Assembly: GCF_024494355.1 (NCBI RefSeq)
Contig: NZ_JAKNQY010000011.1
Location: 108,296 to 172,295, forward strand
DNA length: 64,000 nt
Direction of reading: 5' to 3'
DNA from: Pseudomonas sp. Q11
GTDB taxonomy: Bacteria; Pseudomonadota; Gammaproteobacteria; Pseudomonadales; Pseudomonadaceae
The position numbers and the translations under genes are program-made. The notes under the pieces were generated by a model. It saw nothing but the letters and a program-made list of their open reading frames with translations, was not told the origin of the DNA and did not search any database. Positions 48,768-58,392 of the stretch are shown in pieces. Each line of letters begins with the position of its first letter. Position 1 is the stretch's first letter.

Positions 48768-49817
48768 ATGGATATCAAGACAGCCCTGAGCCGTATCGTC
48801 GGCCATCTCGACCTGAGTACCGACGAGATGCGTGACGTGATGCGCGAAATCATGACCGGCCAATGCTCGGATGCGCAGATCGGCGCGTTCATGATGGCCA
48901 TGCGCATGAAGAGCGAGAGCATCGATGAGATCGTCGGCGCGGTTTCGGTCATGCGCGAGTTGGCGGACAAGGTCGAGCTCAAGACCCTGGATGGCGTGGT
49001 GGACGTGGTGGGCACCGGCGGTGACGGCGCCAATATCTTCAACGTTTCCACCGCCTCGGCCTTCGTCGTCGCCGCGGCCGGTTGCACCGTCGCCAAGCAC
49101 GGTAATCGTGCGGTCTCCGGCAAGAGTGGCAGCGCCGATCTGCTGGAGGCGGCCGGGATCTACCTGAACCTGACCCCGGTGCAGGTGGCGCGTTGCATCG
49201 ATAACGTCGGCATCGGTTTCATGTTCGCCCAGACCCACCACCGTGCCATGAAGCACGCCGCCGCGCCGCGTCGTGATCTGGGCCTGCGGACGATGTTCAA
49301 CATGCTCGGCCCGCTTACGAATCCGGCCGGTGTGAAGCATCAAGTGGTGGGTGTGTTCAGCCAGGCATTGTGCCGGCCCCTGGCCGAGGTCTTGCAGCGT
49401 CTGGGTAGCAAGCACGTGCTGGTGGTCCATTCGAAAGATGGCCTGGACGAATTCAGTCTGGCTGCACCCACGTACGTGGCTGAATTAAAAAATGATCAGA
49501 TCAGCGAGTATTGGGTCGAACCTGAAGACTTGGGCATGAAGAGCCAGAGCCTGCATGGGCTGGCGGTGGATGGGCCGGCCCAGTCGCTGGAACTGATTCG
49601 CGATGCCTTGGGGCGTCGCAAGACCGAAAATGGCCAGAAGGCCGCCGAGATGATCGTACTCAATGCGGGCGCCGCGTTGTATGCGGCGGATCACGCCAGC
49701 AGCCTCAAGCAGGGCGTGGAACTGGCCCATGATGCGTTGCACACCGGCCTTGCCAGGGAAAAACTCGAAGAGTTGGGTGCATTTACCGCCGTATTCAAAG
49801 TGGAGAACGAAGGATGA
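48768..49817 (+). CDS. trpD: Anthranilate phosphoribosyltransferase
   Basis: Joins anthranilate to phosphoribosyl pyrophosphate, the second tryptophan step. 349 residues. Motifs: [20 protein letters not shown], the PRPP-binding [20 protein letters not shown] (about 81-100), [20 protein letters not shown], and [20 protein letters not shown]. It lies between trpG and trpC, and its stop overlaps trpC by ATGA. Confidence 0.97.
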   Translation: MDIKTALSRIVGHLDLSTDEMRDVMREIMTGQCSDAQIGAFMMAMRMKSESIDEIVGAVSVMRELADKVELKTLDGVVDVVGTGGDGANIFNVSTASAFVVAAAGCTVAKHGNRAVSGKSGSADLLEAAGIYLNLTPVQVARCIDNVGIGFMFAQTHHRAMKHAAAPRRDLGLRTMFNMLGPLTNPAGVKHQVVGVFSQALCRPLAEVLQRLGSKHVLVVHSKDGLDEFSLAAPTYVAELKNDQISEYWVEPEDLGMKSQSLHGLAVDGPAQSLELIRDALGRRKTENGQKAAEMIVLNAGAALYAADHASSLKQGVELAHDALHTGLAREKLEELGAFTAVFKVENEG

Positions 49818-50650
49818 GCGTGCCAACGGTTCTGGAAAAAATTCTGGCTCGCAAGGCTGAAGAAGTGGCCGGGCGCAGTGCTCGGGTCAGTCTGGCAGAG
49901 CTGGAAGCCTTGGCGCGGGCAGCGGATGCGCCGCGCGGATTTGCCAAGGCGCTGATCGATCAGGCCAAGAAGAAGCAGCCAGCGGTGATTGCCGAAATCA
50001 AAAAGGCATCCCCCAGCAAGGGTGTGATCCGTGAACACTTCGTTCCCGCCGACATCGCCAGGAGCTATGAGAAAGGCGGTGCGACTTGCCTTTCGGTACT
50101 GACCGATATTGATTTTTTCCAGGGTGCCGATGAATACCTCAAGCAGGCGCGGGAGGCGTGCACGCTGCCGGTGATTCGCAAGGACTTCATGATCGATCCT
50201 TACCAGATCGTTGAAGCTCGCGTTCTGGGCGCAGATTGCGTGCTGTTGATCGTTTCCGCTCTGGACGACGTGAAGATGGCCGAGCTGGCGGCGGTCGCCA
50301 AAGGCGTGGGCCTGGATGTGCTGGTGGAGGTCCATGATGGCGAGGAGCTGGAGCGGGCCTTGAAGACCCTCGATACTCCGCTGGTCGGCGTGAACAATCG
50401 CAACCTGCATACTTTCGAAGTCAACCTGGAAACGACCCTGGATTTGTTGCCGCGTATTCCGCGCGACCGCTTGGTGATCACCGAGAGCGGGATCCTTAAC
50501 CGGGCCGATGTCGAGCTGATGGAAGTCAGCGATGTGTATTCGTTCCTGGTGGGCGAAGCGTTCATGCGCGCGGAAAATCCGGGTACCGAGTTGCAACGTC
50601 TGTTCTTCCCTGAACGCGGCGTTCCGATAAGCGGTTCGACACTGGATTGA
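49814..50650 (+). CDS. trpC: Indole-3-glycerol phosphate synthase
   Basis: Ring-closing enzyme of tryptophan synthesis acting on carboxyphenylamino-deoxyribulose phosphate. 278 residues, TIM barrel. Motifs: [19 protein letters not shown] (catalytic Lys), [49 protein letters not shown] and [15 protein letters not shown]. It is monofunctional, without a fused TrpF. It is coupled to trpD and followed after four bases by the LplA-like gene. Confidence 0.97.
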   Translation: MSVPTVLEKILARKAEEVAGRSARVSLAELEALARAADAPRGFAKALIDQAKKKQPAVIAEIKKASPSKGVIREHFVPADIARSYEKGGATCLSVLTDIDFFQGADEYLKQAREACTLPVIRKDFMIDPYQIVEARVLGADCVLLIVSALDDVKMAELAAVAKGVGLDVLVEVHDGEELERALKTLDTPLVGVNNRNLHTFEVNLETTLDLLPRIPRDRLVITESGILNRADVELMEVSDVYSFLVGEAFMRAENPGTELQRLFFPERGVPISGSTLD

Positions 50651-50654
50651 CTCA

Positions 50655-51353
50655 ATGTCGCCCGTGATTTCCCTGAGCGTCGAAACCGGCCTGCAAGCCG
50701 AACAGGATTTGCTGGCCAGCATTTGCGCGGGCGACGCTGAGTTCGGCTTGTTGTTCTGGCAACCCAACGATCGCGCGCTGGTCATGCCTCGTCGGTTGAG
50801 TCGGTTACCGGGGTTCGAACACGCCTGCGAAGTCTCGGCGGCCCACGGCTGGCCAGTGCTGCTGCGCGAAACCGGCGGTGAGCCGGTGCCGCAGTCTGCC
50901 GCTACCGTCAATATCGCCCTGGTGTACGCACCGCCGCGTAGCGAAGGCGATCATGGGCGGATCGAAACCGGTTATCGCCGGTTGTGTGATCCGATCTGCC
51001 AGTTGCTGGATGAGCTGGGTGGGGTGGCTTCGCTGGGCGAAGTCGACGGTGCATTCTGCGATGGTCGATTCAATGTCAATCTCGACGGCCGGAAAATGGT
51101 CGGTACCGCTCAGCGCTGGCGTCAGAGCAAAGGCGGCCAACGTCCGGTGGGCCTGGTGCATGGAGCGCTGTTGCTGGAGAACGAACGCGAATCGATGGTT
51201 GCCGCGGTGAATCGCTTCAATGAAGCCTGTGGCCTGGCGCAGCGAGTGCGTGCCGAGAGCCATATTGCCTTGCATGAAAAATTCCCGGCGTCTCACGCGC
51301 TGCAGCGGCTCGAGGCGCTATACCGGGAACTGCTGACCACGCTGCTCGCCTAA
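50655..51353 (+). CDS. LplA/BPL-family protein (lipoate-protein ligase-like)
   Basis: A 232-residue protein with the fold of lipoate-protein ligases and octanoyltransferases. Evidence: [20 protein letters not shown] followed by [12 protein letters not shown] (resembling the RR-x-x-GG-x substrate loop), and [20 protein letters not shown] with Lys147 at the adenylate-binding position. [20 protein letters not shown] follows. It may attach or transfer lipoyl/octanoyl groups, or act as a lipoyl amidotransferase; specificity is unknown. It is the fourth gene of the trpGDC unit and its stop codon overlaps the end of vfr, on the other strand. Confidence 0.75.
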   Translation: MSPVISLSVETGLQAEQDLLASICAGDAEFGLLFWQPNDRALVMPRRLSRLPGFEHACEVSAAHGWPVLLRETGGEPVPQSAATVNIALVYAPPRSEGDHGRIETGYRRLCDPICQLLDELGGVASLGEVDGAFCDGRFNVNLDGRKMVGTAQRWRQSKGGQRPVGLVHGALLLENERESMVAAVNRFNEACGLAQRVRAESHIALHEKFPASHALQRLEALYRELLTTLLA

Positions 51354-51994
51354 CGCGTTCCAAACACCACCATGGTCTTGCCTTTGACGCTGACCAGGTT
51401 GCGCTCCTCCAGATCCTTGAGCACACGACCGACCATCTCCCGCGAGCAGCCAACAATCCGGCCGATTTCCTGGCGGGTCACCTTGATCTGCATGCCGTCC
51501 GGGTGGGTCATGGCATCGGGCTGCTTGCACAGTTCCAGCAAGCAGCGGGCTACGCGACCGGTTACGTCGAAGAAGGCGAGGTCACCCACCTTGCGGGTAG
51601 TGTTGCGCAGGCGTTGTGCGATCTGTCCGCTGAGGACGTAAAGAATGTCTGGATCCTGCACCGACAGTTCCCGGAACTTGCTGTAGCTGATCTCCGCAAC
51701 CTCACATTCGACCTTGGCCCTTACCCAGGCGCTGCGCTCCTGTTCTTTGCCTGCCTGTTCAAACAGTCCGAGTTCGCCGAAGAAATCCCCGGAATTGAGA
51801 TAGGCGATGATCATTTCCCGACCGTCATCATCCTCGATCAGGATAGTGACTGACCCCTTGATGATGAAAAACAGTGTGTCGGAACGATCGCCCGCGCAAA
51901 TGATGTTGTGCTTGGCTGGGTAGCGGCGGCGTTGACAATGCATCAAAAGCTTGTCGAGATTCTTGATCTTGGGTGTGGGAGTAATGGCAACCAT
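51350..51994 (-). CDS. vfr: cAMP-binding global regulator Vfr (CRP family)
   Basis: Pseudomonas homologue of CRP, controlling virulence, quorum sensing and twitching in P. aeruginosa. 214 residues. The cyclic-nucleotide domain includes [20 protein letters not shown] and [20 protein letters not shown] with the phosphate-binding cassette up to [13 protein letters not shown]. The DNA-binding domain has [20 protein letters not shown] (about 167-186). The ATG at 51994 gives the known N-terminus [17 protein letters not shown]. It converges with the LplA-like gene, the stop codons overlapping by four bases and leaving no room for a terminator. Confidence 0.96.
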   Translation of the reverse strand: MVAITPTPKIKNLDKLLMHCQRRRYPAKHNIICAGDRSDTLFFIIKGSVTILIEDDDGREMIIAYLNSGDFFGELGLFEQAGKEQERSAWVRAKVECEVAEISYSKFRELSVQDPDILYVLSGQIAQRLRNTTRKVGDLAFFDVTGRVARCLLELCKQPDAMTHPDGMQIKVTRQEIGRIVGCSREMVGRVLKDLEERNLVSVKGKTMVVFGTR

Positions 51995-52228
51995 GGTTGT
52001 ATCCCGAAAGACTGCGCGGTGTATTGATTTGGATTTTTTGTGGGGCGCGAATGGCAATCGCTATAGCTGGCCATGCGCCAGCTAATTGGCGTCAGCTTAA
52101 CAGAGGCATCCCTAATTGATTTGAGAATTTACCTACGTGCATTCGTCAGGGAGCCTAAGGCAGAAGCCGTCGTGGCTGGGGGCTGTGCTAAGCTGGCGAC
52201 CCTTTTTTCAGACAGTGGAGTCTTGGCG

Positions 52229-52651
52229 ATGAAGGCACGCATCCAATGGGCTGGCGAAGCCATGTTCCTCGGTGAGTCAGGTAGCGGTCATGTGGTCGTC
52301 ATGGACGGTCCGCCCGAAGCCGGTGGCCGGAACCTGGGTGTACGGCCGATGGAAATGCTGCTGCTGGGCGTGGGTGGCTGCAGTAACTTCGACGTGGTCA
52401 GCATCCTTAAAAAATCGCGTCAGGCCGTCGAAAGTTGCGAAGCATTCCTGGAAGCGGAGCGGGCCACTGAAGACCCGAAAGTGTTCACCAAAATTCACAT
52501 GCATTTCGTGGTCAAGGGGCGTGCCTTGAAGGAAGCCCAGGTCAAGCGCGCCATTGAGCTGTCCGCTGAGAAATATTGCTCGGCTTCCATCATGCTCGGC
52601 GCCGCCGGTGTTGAAATCACCCACGATTATGAAATCATCGAATTGGGTTGA
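52229..52651 (+). CDS. OsmC-family protein
   Basis: A 140-residue OsmC/Ohr-superfamily protein, a group of thiol-dependent peroxidases. PMEMLLLGVGGCSNFDVVSI carries the first conserved Cys on the central helix. A second Cys lies in AIELSAEKYCSASIMLGAAG, the usual second position. It belongs to the YhfA-like branch by overall pattern rather than Ohr. The ATG at 52229 has GGAG eight bases upstream and opens a family-like sequence (MKARIQWAGEAMFLGESGSG); the longer frame adds 52 unlikely residues. The neighbour vfr diverges from it. Confidence 0.85.
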   Translation: MKARIQWAGEAMFLGESGSGHVVVMDGPPEAGGRNLGVRPMEMLLLGVGGCSNFDVVSILKKSRQAVESCEAFLEAERATEDPKVFTKIHMHFVVKGRALKEAQVKRAIELSAEKYCSASIMLGAAGVEITHDYEIIELG

Positions 52652-52889
52652 ATCGACATCCAACCATCATAAAAGCAGTGCAAGCTCTGGCGATCAGAAG
52701 CCGACCTCTGCATAATGCGCCACTTTTTTCAGGGCAGTGATCGGTCCCCGACCGGTCCCTTGTCTGGACAGACAACCAAAATCGCCATCGCGAAGAGGTG
52801 TTAACCGTCCTACGCAGGTGCGTCGTTCGCATCTGACGGGCATGCTTGATCACGCGGCCAGGCCGCAATACATAGAGAGTTTTCAAACG

Positions 52890-53684
52890 GTGAAAAGCAA
52901 ACTCAAGCTCCATGGGTTCAACAACCTGACAAAGACCTTGAGCTTCAACATCTATGACATCTGCTATGCGGAAACCCCGCAGGACCAGCAGGCCTACGTT
53001 GAGTACATCAATAAAGAGTACAACGCCAAGCGCCTCACGCAGATCCTCACGGAAGTTGTCGATATCATTGGTGCCAACATCCTGAACATCGCCAGTCAGG
53101 ACTATGAACCCCAAGGCGCCAGCGTGACCATTCTGATCTCGGAAGAGCCGGTGACACCGACCGACAGCCAGATCGAAGAGTCCCCGGGCCCGTTGCCGGA
53201 AATCATCCTGGCCCACCTCGACAAGAGCCACATTACGGTACATACCTACCCGGAAATCCACCCGGTGGATGGTATTGCGACGTTCCGCGTGGACATCGAT
53301 GTGTCGACCTGTGGCGTCATTTCACCGCTCAAGGCACTCAACTTCCTGATCCACCAGTTCGACTCGGACATCGTGACGGTGGATTACCGTGTGCGTGGGT
53401 TTACCCGCGACGTTGAAGGCCATAAGCACTTTATTGATCACGAGATCAACTCGATTCAGAATTATCTCTCCGAAGACACTCGCGACGCGTACCAGATGAC
53501 CGACGTGAACGTGTATCAGGAAAACCTGTTCCACACCAAAATGCTGCTCAAGAACTTCGAGCTTGATAACTACCTGTTCGGCGACGCTACCAGCAACCTT
53601 TCTGCTGAACAGCGGGACCAGGTGGAAGACCGTGTGAAACACGAGATGCTGGAAATTTTCTACGCGCGCAACATGCCGCGCTGA
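52890..53684 (+). CDS. speD: S-adenosylmethionine decarboxylase proenzyme
   Basis: Makes decarboxylated SAM, the aminopropyl donor for spermidine. 264 residues, E. coli SpeD type. Self-cleavage to the pyruvoyl enzyme is expected before Ser113 in [40 protein letters not shown] and [20 protein letters not shown] are further conserved parts. The start is GTG 52890 (reads [20 protein letters not shown]), with GAGAG upstream, which reproduces the family N-terminus; the ATG 48 bases upstream adds unrelated residues. A strong terminator follows. Confidence 0.93.
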   Translation: MKSKLKLHGFNNLTKTLSFNIYDICYAETPQDQQAYVEYINKEYNAKRLTQILTEVVDIIGANILNIASQDYEPQGASVTILISEEPVTPTDSQIEESPGPLPEIILAHLDKSHITVHTYPEIHPVDGIATFRVDIDVSTCGVISPLKALNFLIHQFDSDIVTVDYRVRGFTRDVEGHKHFIDHEINSIQNYLSEDTRDAYQMTDVNVYQENLFHTKMLLKNFELDNYLFGDATSNLSAEQRDQVEDRVKHEMLEIFYARNMPR

Positions 53685-53697
53685 AGATTTCGAGTGC

Positions 53698-53735
53698 AAA
53701 AAAAGGCGACTACCCATGGGTAGTCGCCTTTTTTA
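53698..53735. terminator. Bidirectional intrinsic terminator between speD and coq7
   Basis: AAAAGGCGACTACC, loop CATG, GGTAGTCGCCTTTT with flanking A and T runs on both sides. The long perfect stem between two convergent genes suits termination in both directions. Confidence 0.92.
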
Positions 53736-53814
53736 ATTTCTGTGAGAGCGTGGATAGACCCTAAAGCGTGCAACGCTGTGGCTCGGTGATAAATCCCCTC
53801 GCCACCTTGCACGA

Positions 53815-54462
53815 TCAGATTCGATAAGTGCTCTTGGTCATGACCTTGGCCAACAGGCTCATGCCGAACTTCACCGGCGCCGGAAAACGGAACCCCCCAG
53901 CCTCAAGCGCACTCTCGGCGTGGTGCTCTTCATCCTCGCGCATCTGCTCCAGAATCGCCCGGGTCTTTTCATCCTCGGCCGGCAATTGCTCCAGATGCTC
54001 ATTCAAGTGTTTGCACACCTGATGTTCAGTGGCCGCAACGAAGCCGAGGCTGACTTTGTCGCTGATCAGCCCGGCCACTGCGCCGATTCCGAATGACATC
54101 CCGTAGAACAACGGGTTCAGGACGCTGGTATGGCTGCCCAGTTGGCGAATGCGTTGCTCGCACCAGACCAGATGGTCGATTTCTTCTTCGGCGGCATGTT
54201 CCATCGCCTCACGCACCTGGGGCAGCTTCGCCGTCAGCGCCTGGCCCTGATACAGCGCCTGGGCGCAGACCTCACCGGTGTGGTTGATGCGCATCAACCC
54301 AGCGACATGGCGGGTTTGCTCGTCACTCATTTGCACGTCCGGCTGCACGATAGCCGGCGATGGGCGGTAGGGCTGACCACTGAAGGGCAGCAGCGTACGC
54401 ATCGCGGTATCGGCCTGCAGCAGCAGACGGTCAATCGGTGAGTAGTGACGTTGGGTAGTCAT
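53815..54462 (-). CDS. coq7: 2-polyprenyl-3-methyl-6-methoxy-1,4-benzoquinone monooxygenase
   Basis: Di-iron hydroxylase in ubiquinone synthesis (functional replacement for UbiF). 215 residues. Iron-ligand motifs: [40 protein letters not shown], and [17 protein letters not shown]. The hydrophobic stretch [20 protein letters not shown] suggests membrane association. It converges with speD and is followed upstream by a HIT-family gene. Confidence 0.95.
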   Translation of the reverse strand: MTTQRHYSPIDRLLLQADTAMRTLLPFSGQPYRPSPAIVQPDVQMSDEQTRHVAGLMRINHTGEVCAQALYQGQALTAKLPQVREAMEHAAEEEIDHLVWCEQRIRQLGSHTSVLNPLFYGMSFGIGAVAGLISDKVSLGFVAATEHQVCKHLNEHLEQLPAEDEKTRAILEQMREDEEHHAESALEAGGFRFPAPVKFGMSLLAKVMTKSTYRI

Positions 54463-54537
54463 GCTTACCTCCGGGAAAAATCACGGCGGCCAGTTTAACC
54501 CAATCGGCCGCTGAGGATTTGCGTGGGGTCAAGGATA

Positions 54538-54876
54538 TCAACCCGGCGGCCAGTGCATCTGACGCTGCCCAAGCACATGCATATGAATGTGATAGACAGT
54601 CTGTCCCCCAAGTTCATTGCAGTTCATCACCACACGAAAACCTTCTTCGCAGCCCAACTCGAGCGCCAAGCGCTGGGCAGTAAACAGGATATGCCCGGCC
54701 AGGCCTTTGTCTTGCTCGGTCAGATCATTGAGCGTGCGGATCGGTTTCTTCGGGATGACCAGAAAATGCACAGGTGCTTGCGGGGCGATGTCGTGGAATG
54801 CCAGAACTTGATCATCTTCGTAAATGATCTTGGCTGGAATCTCCCGGTTGATGATCTTGGTAAACAGAGTATCCAC
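54538..54876 (-). CDS. HIT-family protein (HinT-like phosphoramidase)
   Basis: A 112-residue histidine-triad nucleotide-binding protein, expected to hydrolyse adenosine phosphoramidates. DTLFTKIINREIPAKIIYED and HFLVIPKKPIRTLNDLTEQD lead to the triad in QTVYHIHMHVLGQRQMHWPP (HIHMH about 96-100). The start is GTG 54876, with GGAG eight bases upstream. Its cellular role in Pseudomonas is not settled. It lies between coq7 and an SDR gene on the same strand. Confidence 0.92.
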   Translation of the reverse strand: MDTLFTKIINREIPAKIIYEDDQVLAFHDIAPQAPVHFLVIPKKPIRTLNDLTEQDKGLAGHILFTAQRLALELGCEEGFRVVMNCNELGGQTVYHIHMHVLGQRQMHWPPG

Positions 54877-54958
54877 AGCTGTTTCTCCATTGGGTTAGTC
54901 GAGGTCGAGTGTACTGAAGGCTCGATTGGCGAGCCCGGTTTTATACGGATAAAGGCAT

Positions 54959-55747
54959 TCAGCGGGGGCAACAGGCCTTGTTGCTCATGCCGGCGATAGT
55001 TCGAACCAGCCATCGTGGCCCCAGTCGCGGTAACGCAGCCAGCCAGCGATTGCGACGCCCCGGAACAATGATCGCCCGGTTCTTCTCCAGTGCGCGCACG
55101 GCATACAATGCAACTTCCTCCGGGCTCATCAGCCCTTTGCTGTCGATGAATTTCTGTTCATTGAGCTGTGCCTTGGCGAAAAAACCGGTTCGTGTCGGGC
55201 CGGGGCAAAGCACCGATACCTTGATTGCGCTTTTTTTCAGTTCGACCCGCAGGGCTTCGGAGAAGTGCAGCACGTAAGCCTTGCTGGCGTGATAGGTACT
55301 CATCCAGGGTCCAGGCTGGAACGCGGCGATCGATGCAACGTTCAGGATCTGGCCACCGCCCTGCAGCGCCATGCTGTTGCCCACCGAATGACAGAGCCGC
55401 GTCAAGGCGAGGATGTTGACTTCGATCAGATCTTGCTCGGTCATCCAGTCCTGGCCCAGGAACGGCCCGCTGGTGCCGATGCCGGCGCAATTGACCAGCA
55501 GGTCGATCTGGCGTTCGCCTTCTTCCAGCTCAAGCAGAAAGCCCGAAAGCCTCAGCGGTTCCCCCAGGTCACAAGCCCGGAACAACACCTCCACGCCAAA
55601 ACGCTGAGTCAGTTCGATTGCAATACTTTCCAGCCGATCACGCTGTCGAGCCACCAATATCAGGTCGCGACCGCGGCGGGCGAGTGCTTCGGCCATTGCC
55701 AGGCCAATGCCACTGGAGGCGCCAGTGATCAGAGCGTAACGGGTCAT
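54959..55747 (-). CDS. Short-chain dehydrogenase/reductase
   Basis: A 262-residue classical SDR of unknown substrate. Cofactor motif ALITGASSGIGLAMAEALAR (TGxxxGIG, about 8-15), NCAGIGTSGPF (NAG-like), catalytic Ser in LNVASIAAFQPGPWMSTYHA, and YHASKAY (YxxxK). PGPTRTGFF is the usual segment after the catalytic helix. The ATG at 55747 has GGAG seven bases upstream, preferred over an ATG 54 bases earlier. The C-terminal basic region (RRNRWLAALPRLGPRWL) may touch membranes. Confidence 0.88.
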   Translation of the reverse strand: MTRYALITGASSGIGLAMAEALARRGRDLILVARQRDRLESIAIELTQRFGVEVLFRACDLGEPLRLSGFLLELEEGERQIDLLVNCAGIGTSGPFLGQDWMTEQDLIEVNILALTRLCHSVGNSMALQGGGQILNVASIAAFQPGPWMSTYHASKAYVLHFSEALRVELKKSAIKVSVLCPGPTRTGFFAKAQLNEQKFIDSKGLMSPEEVALYAVRALEKNRAIIVPGRRNRWLAALPRLGPRWLVRTIAGMSNKACCPR

Positions 55748-55810
55748 GCAGTTCTCCATCGCAACGGTCCCGTCGCCAGTGTACTGAGCTGTCACCGGCA
55801 CGAAGCGCGC

Positions 55811-56770
55811 TTATTGTTCCTCTTCATAGTCTACAGAAGGCGCAGCAGGCTCGGCTGCTTCGACGGCAGGTTCTGCAGTGTCTTCATCAATGAGTTCGCT
55901 GCTCTCATAGCTGCTCAAGGAACTGCTGTCGTATTCCTCTGTGATGCCGCTGAATGTCCCGGCCATTGCGGCAAGGAAAGCCACTACGATCATGACGATC
56001 CACAGCGACGAAAGTACCTTGACCGCGGTGCTGTTGGGCGGCGGCGGGGGGCCATAGCGATTGGCGCCGGTGTTGCCGGGCAACGCCATGAGTACGAAGG
56101 GGAAGACACTGCCCACGAACGGCACCAGGTTGAGCAGCCACAACCACCCGGACCAGCCCAGGTCGTGCAGGCGCTGGACGCTGAACTGAATGCTTACATA
56201 AGCAAAGCCCAGAGCGATGATCAGCCCCAGCAGGCCGCCGACGATCATTGCTGCTGTGGAGCTGGAGGCGAGGAACCAGGTAAGACCCAGTGAAAAGGCT
56301 GTGCCGACCACAAACAGCATGACCAGCGTCAAGACCATGGTCCAGCCCAGAAATCGCAGCCGTCCGATACGCCCATCGAAGCTGAAGGGCTTGAGCGTGC
56401 TGTACTCGGCCATTGCTTCACCCACCTCGGCTCGGGGTGGCGCGTAGGGCGATACCGGGTCGATGATTGAGTCCGGGTGGCGTCCGCTCGACTGCGGCGG
56501 CGAATGCTGTACCTCGTCCAGGTTCAGTTCAAGGGAGGGCTCTGCTTCGATCCGGGCATCGATCCCGCTCTTGTTGAGAGCCTCCAGGTACTTCTGCGCG
56601 TCGGCCTGGGACAGGTTGCTTTTAAGCGCCACCTTGCGCCCGCTGAACAACCGTTCAATGGCACTGACATCACTTTTGAACAGTTCAGCCAGGTTAAGCT
56701 TGGCTGTGGTGGTATCGACACCCGGCAGCAGGGCGCCATCGAATACGATATTGAAACGGGTTTCGCTCAT
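55811..56770 (-). CDS. DUF805 membrane protein with N-terminal soluble extension
   Basis: A 319-residue protein in three parts. Residues 1-85 form a compact soluble domain (FNIVFDGALLPGVDTTTAKL, LFSGRKVALKSNLSQADAQK) seen in front of various membrane domains in gamma-proteobacteria. Residues about 130-280 are the DUF805 domain with four hydrophobic helices and QRLHDLGWSGWLWLLNLVPF. The C-terminus is acidic and Ser/Glu-rich. DUF805 has no assigned function. The ATG at 56770 has AAGG nine bases upstream; the ATG at 56779 would touch that site. Confidence 0.8.
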   Translation of the reverse strand: MSETRFNIVFDGALLPGVDTTTAKLNLAELFKSDVSAIERLFSGRKVALKSNLSQADAQKYLEALNKSGIDARIEAEPSLELNLDEVQHSPPQSSGRHPDSIIDPVSPYAPPRAEVGEAMAEYSTLKPFSFDGRIGRLRFLGWTMVLTLVMLFVVGTAFSLGLTWFLASSSTAAMIVGGLLGLIIALGFAYVSIQFSVQRLHDLGWSGWLWLLNLVPFVGSVFPFVLMALPGNTGANRYGPPPPPNSTAVKVLSSLWIVMIVVAFLAAMAGTFSGITEEYDSSSLSSYESSELIDEDTAEPAVEAAEPAAPSVDYEEEQ

Positions 56771-56822
56771 GCCAGGCATCCTTGTCTCATTAGGTTAAGC
56801 AATGGTTTGGATCAGGCTGATT

Positions 56823-57791
56823 TCAGCGGGGCCATTGGCTGCCGAGTTGTGCCGCTCGGGCCAGCGCCTGCCGATATTCTTCATCCAGGCGTGCCACTAG
56901 CTGATCGACACTTGGCAGATCATGGATTTCACCCACGCCCTGGCCTGCGGACCAGACGGTTTTCCAGGCCTTGGCTTCGTCGTTCAGCGGCTTGAGTTTT
57001 GAACCGAAATCCACCTCGCCCTTGCCCTGCAGGGCGGCCAGGTCGAAACCGGCGTTTTCCAGGCTCTGGCGCATGAAGCTGGCCGGCACCCCGGACACCG
57101 CAGGAGTATGCACGATGTCCGCGGCTCTGGATGTGAGCAACATCTCTTTATAAGCGTCAGGTGCATGGCTTTCGGTCGTGCCGATAAAGCGTGTGCCGAA
57201 GTAGGCCAAATCCGCGCCCAGCAGTTGTGCGGCCAGAATCTGCTGGCCGTGGTTCAGGCATCCCGCAAGCAGCAGGGTTTTATCGAAGAACTGCCGAATC
57301 TCGGCGACCAGTGAGAAAGGGCTCCAGGTCCCGGCGTGGCCTCCTGCACCGGCGGCGACCGCTATCAAGCCATCAACACCGGCTTCGGCCGCTTTTTCGG
57401 CATGACGGCGGGTGGTCACATCGTGGAATACCAGCCCACCATAGCTGTGAACCGCATCCACCAGTTCTTTCACTGCGCCCAGGCTGGTGATGACAATCGG
57501 CACCTTGTGTTCGATGCAGATGGCCAGGTCGGCCTGAAGCCGCGGGTTGCTGTGATGGACGATCAGGTTTACGGCATAGGGCGCCGGGTCTTCCATTGTT
57601 GCCAGGCCCGCTTCGATTTCTTCCAGCCAAGCCTTGAAGCCACTGCTTTCGCGCTGGTTCAGCGCCGGAAAGCTGCCGACGATTCCGTTGCGGCAGCAGG
57701 CCAGTACCAGTTGTGGATTGGAAATCAGAAACATCGGCGCTGCCACGACGGGCAGGCGCAAACGTTGTTCAAGCAGAGCGGGCAGCGACAT
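56823..57791 (-). CDS. Nitronate monooxygenase (NMO family)
   Basis: FMN-dependent oxidoreductase of 322 residues that oxidises toxic alkyl nitronates such as propionate 3-nitronate. Features: LPVVAAPMFLISNPQLVLAC, GIVGSFPALNQRES, PIVITSLGAVKELVDAVHSY, and the flavin-phosphate loop LIAVAAGAGGHAGTWSPFSL with the catalytic-type His. LLAGCLNHGQQILAAQLLGA and YFGTRFIGTTESHAPDAYK follow. It is the right length for the family. Physiological substrate is not evident from neighbours (DUF805 and hemJ). Confidence 0.88.
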   Translation of the reverse strand: MSLPALLEQRLRLPVVAAPMFLISNPQLVLACCRNGIVGSFPALNQRESSGFKAWLEEIEAGLATMEDPAPYAVNLIVHHSNPRLQADLAICIEHKVPIVITSLGAVKELVDAVHSYGGLVFHDVTTRRHAEKAAEAGVDGLIAVAAGAGGHAGTWSPFSLVAEIRQFFDKTLLLAGCLNHGQQILAAQLLGADLAYFGTRFIGTTESHAPDAYKEMLLTSRAADIVHTPAVSGVPASFMRQSLENAGFDLAALQGKGEVDFGSKLKPLNDEAKAWKTVWSAGQGVGEIHDLPSVDQLVARLDEEYRQALARAAQLGSQWPR

Positions 57792-57826
57792 CGGAAGTAC
57801 CCCGGATAAGTGGTGCTGATTGGAAG

Positions 57827-58258
57827 TTAGAACGGCCGAACGACGACCAGAATTACGATAGCCAGCAATATCAGAACCGGCACTTCATTGAACCAGCGAT
57901 AAAAGACATGGCTGCGGGTGTTTTCGCCACGGGCGAAGCGCTTCAATTGCGCACCGCACATATGGTGATAGCCGATCAGCAGCACCACCAGGGTCAACTT
58001 GGCGTGCATCCAGCCGCCTTGAGTGAAGTAGGCGCTGGCGTTGAGACTGAGCAGCCAGATGCCGAATACGAGGGTGGCGATCATCGCCGGGCCCATGATG
58101 CCGCGATACAGCTTGCGCTCCATGACGCTGAAGCGTTCTTTACTGATGCTGTCTTCACTTTGAGCGTGATACACAAACAGGCGAGGCAGGTAGAACAAGC
58201 CGGCGAACCAGCAGACCATGCTGACGATATGAAGTGCTTTGAGCCATAGATAGAGCAT
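57827..58258 (-). CDS. hemJ: Protoporphyrinogen IX oxidase HemJ
   Basis: Membrane enzyme that oxidises protoporphyrinogen IX to protoporphyrin in bacteria lacking HemY or HemG. 143 residues with four helices. Conserved: LKALHIVSMVCWFAGLFYLP with an essential His10, RLFVYHAQSE, the KLYRGIMGPAM region, and HAKLTLVVLLIGYHHMCG, RWFNEVPVLILLAIVILVVV. It stands between the nitronate monooxygenase and divergently oriented argC. Confidence 0.9.
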   Translation of the reverse strand: MLYLWLKALHIVSMVCWFAGLFYLPRLFVYHAQSEDSISKERFSVMERKLYRGIMGPAMIATLVFGIWLLSLNASAYFTQGGWMHAKLTLVVLLIGYHHMCGAQLKRFARGENTRSHVFYRWFNEVPVLILLAIVILVVVRPF

Positions 58259-58392
58259 TTTGGTTTATTCCCAGATTCACGGTAGCCCGATAGTAGAGGC
58301 TAGAGCGCCCACACGTCACCTTGGCGGTTGTCGCCGAGCCGCGCGGCCCCTATCATCGACAGCTTTCCAGTGGGTTCGTTGAGGGCAGGTAT

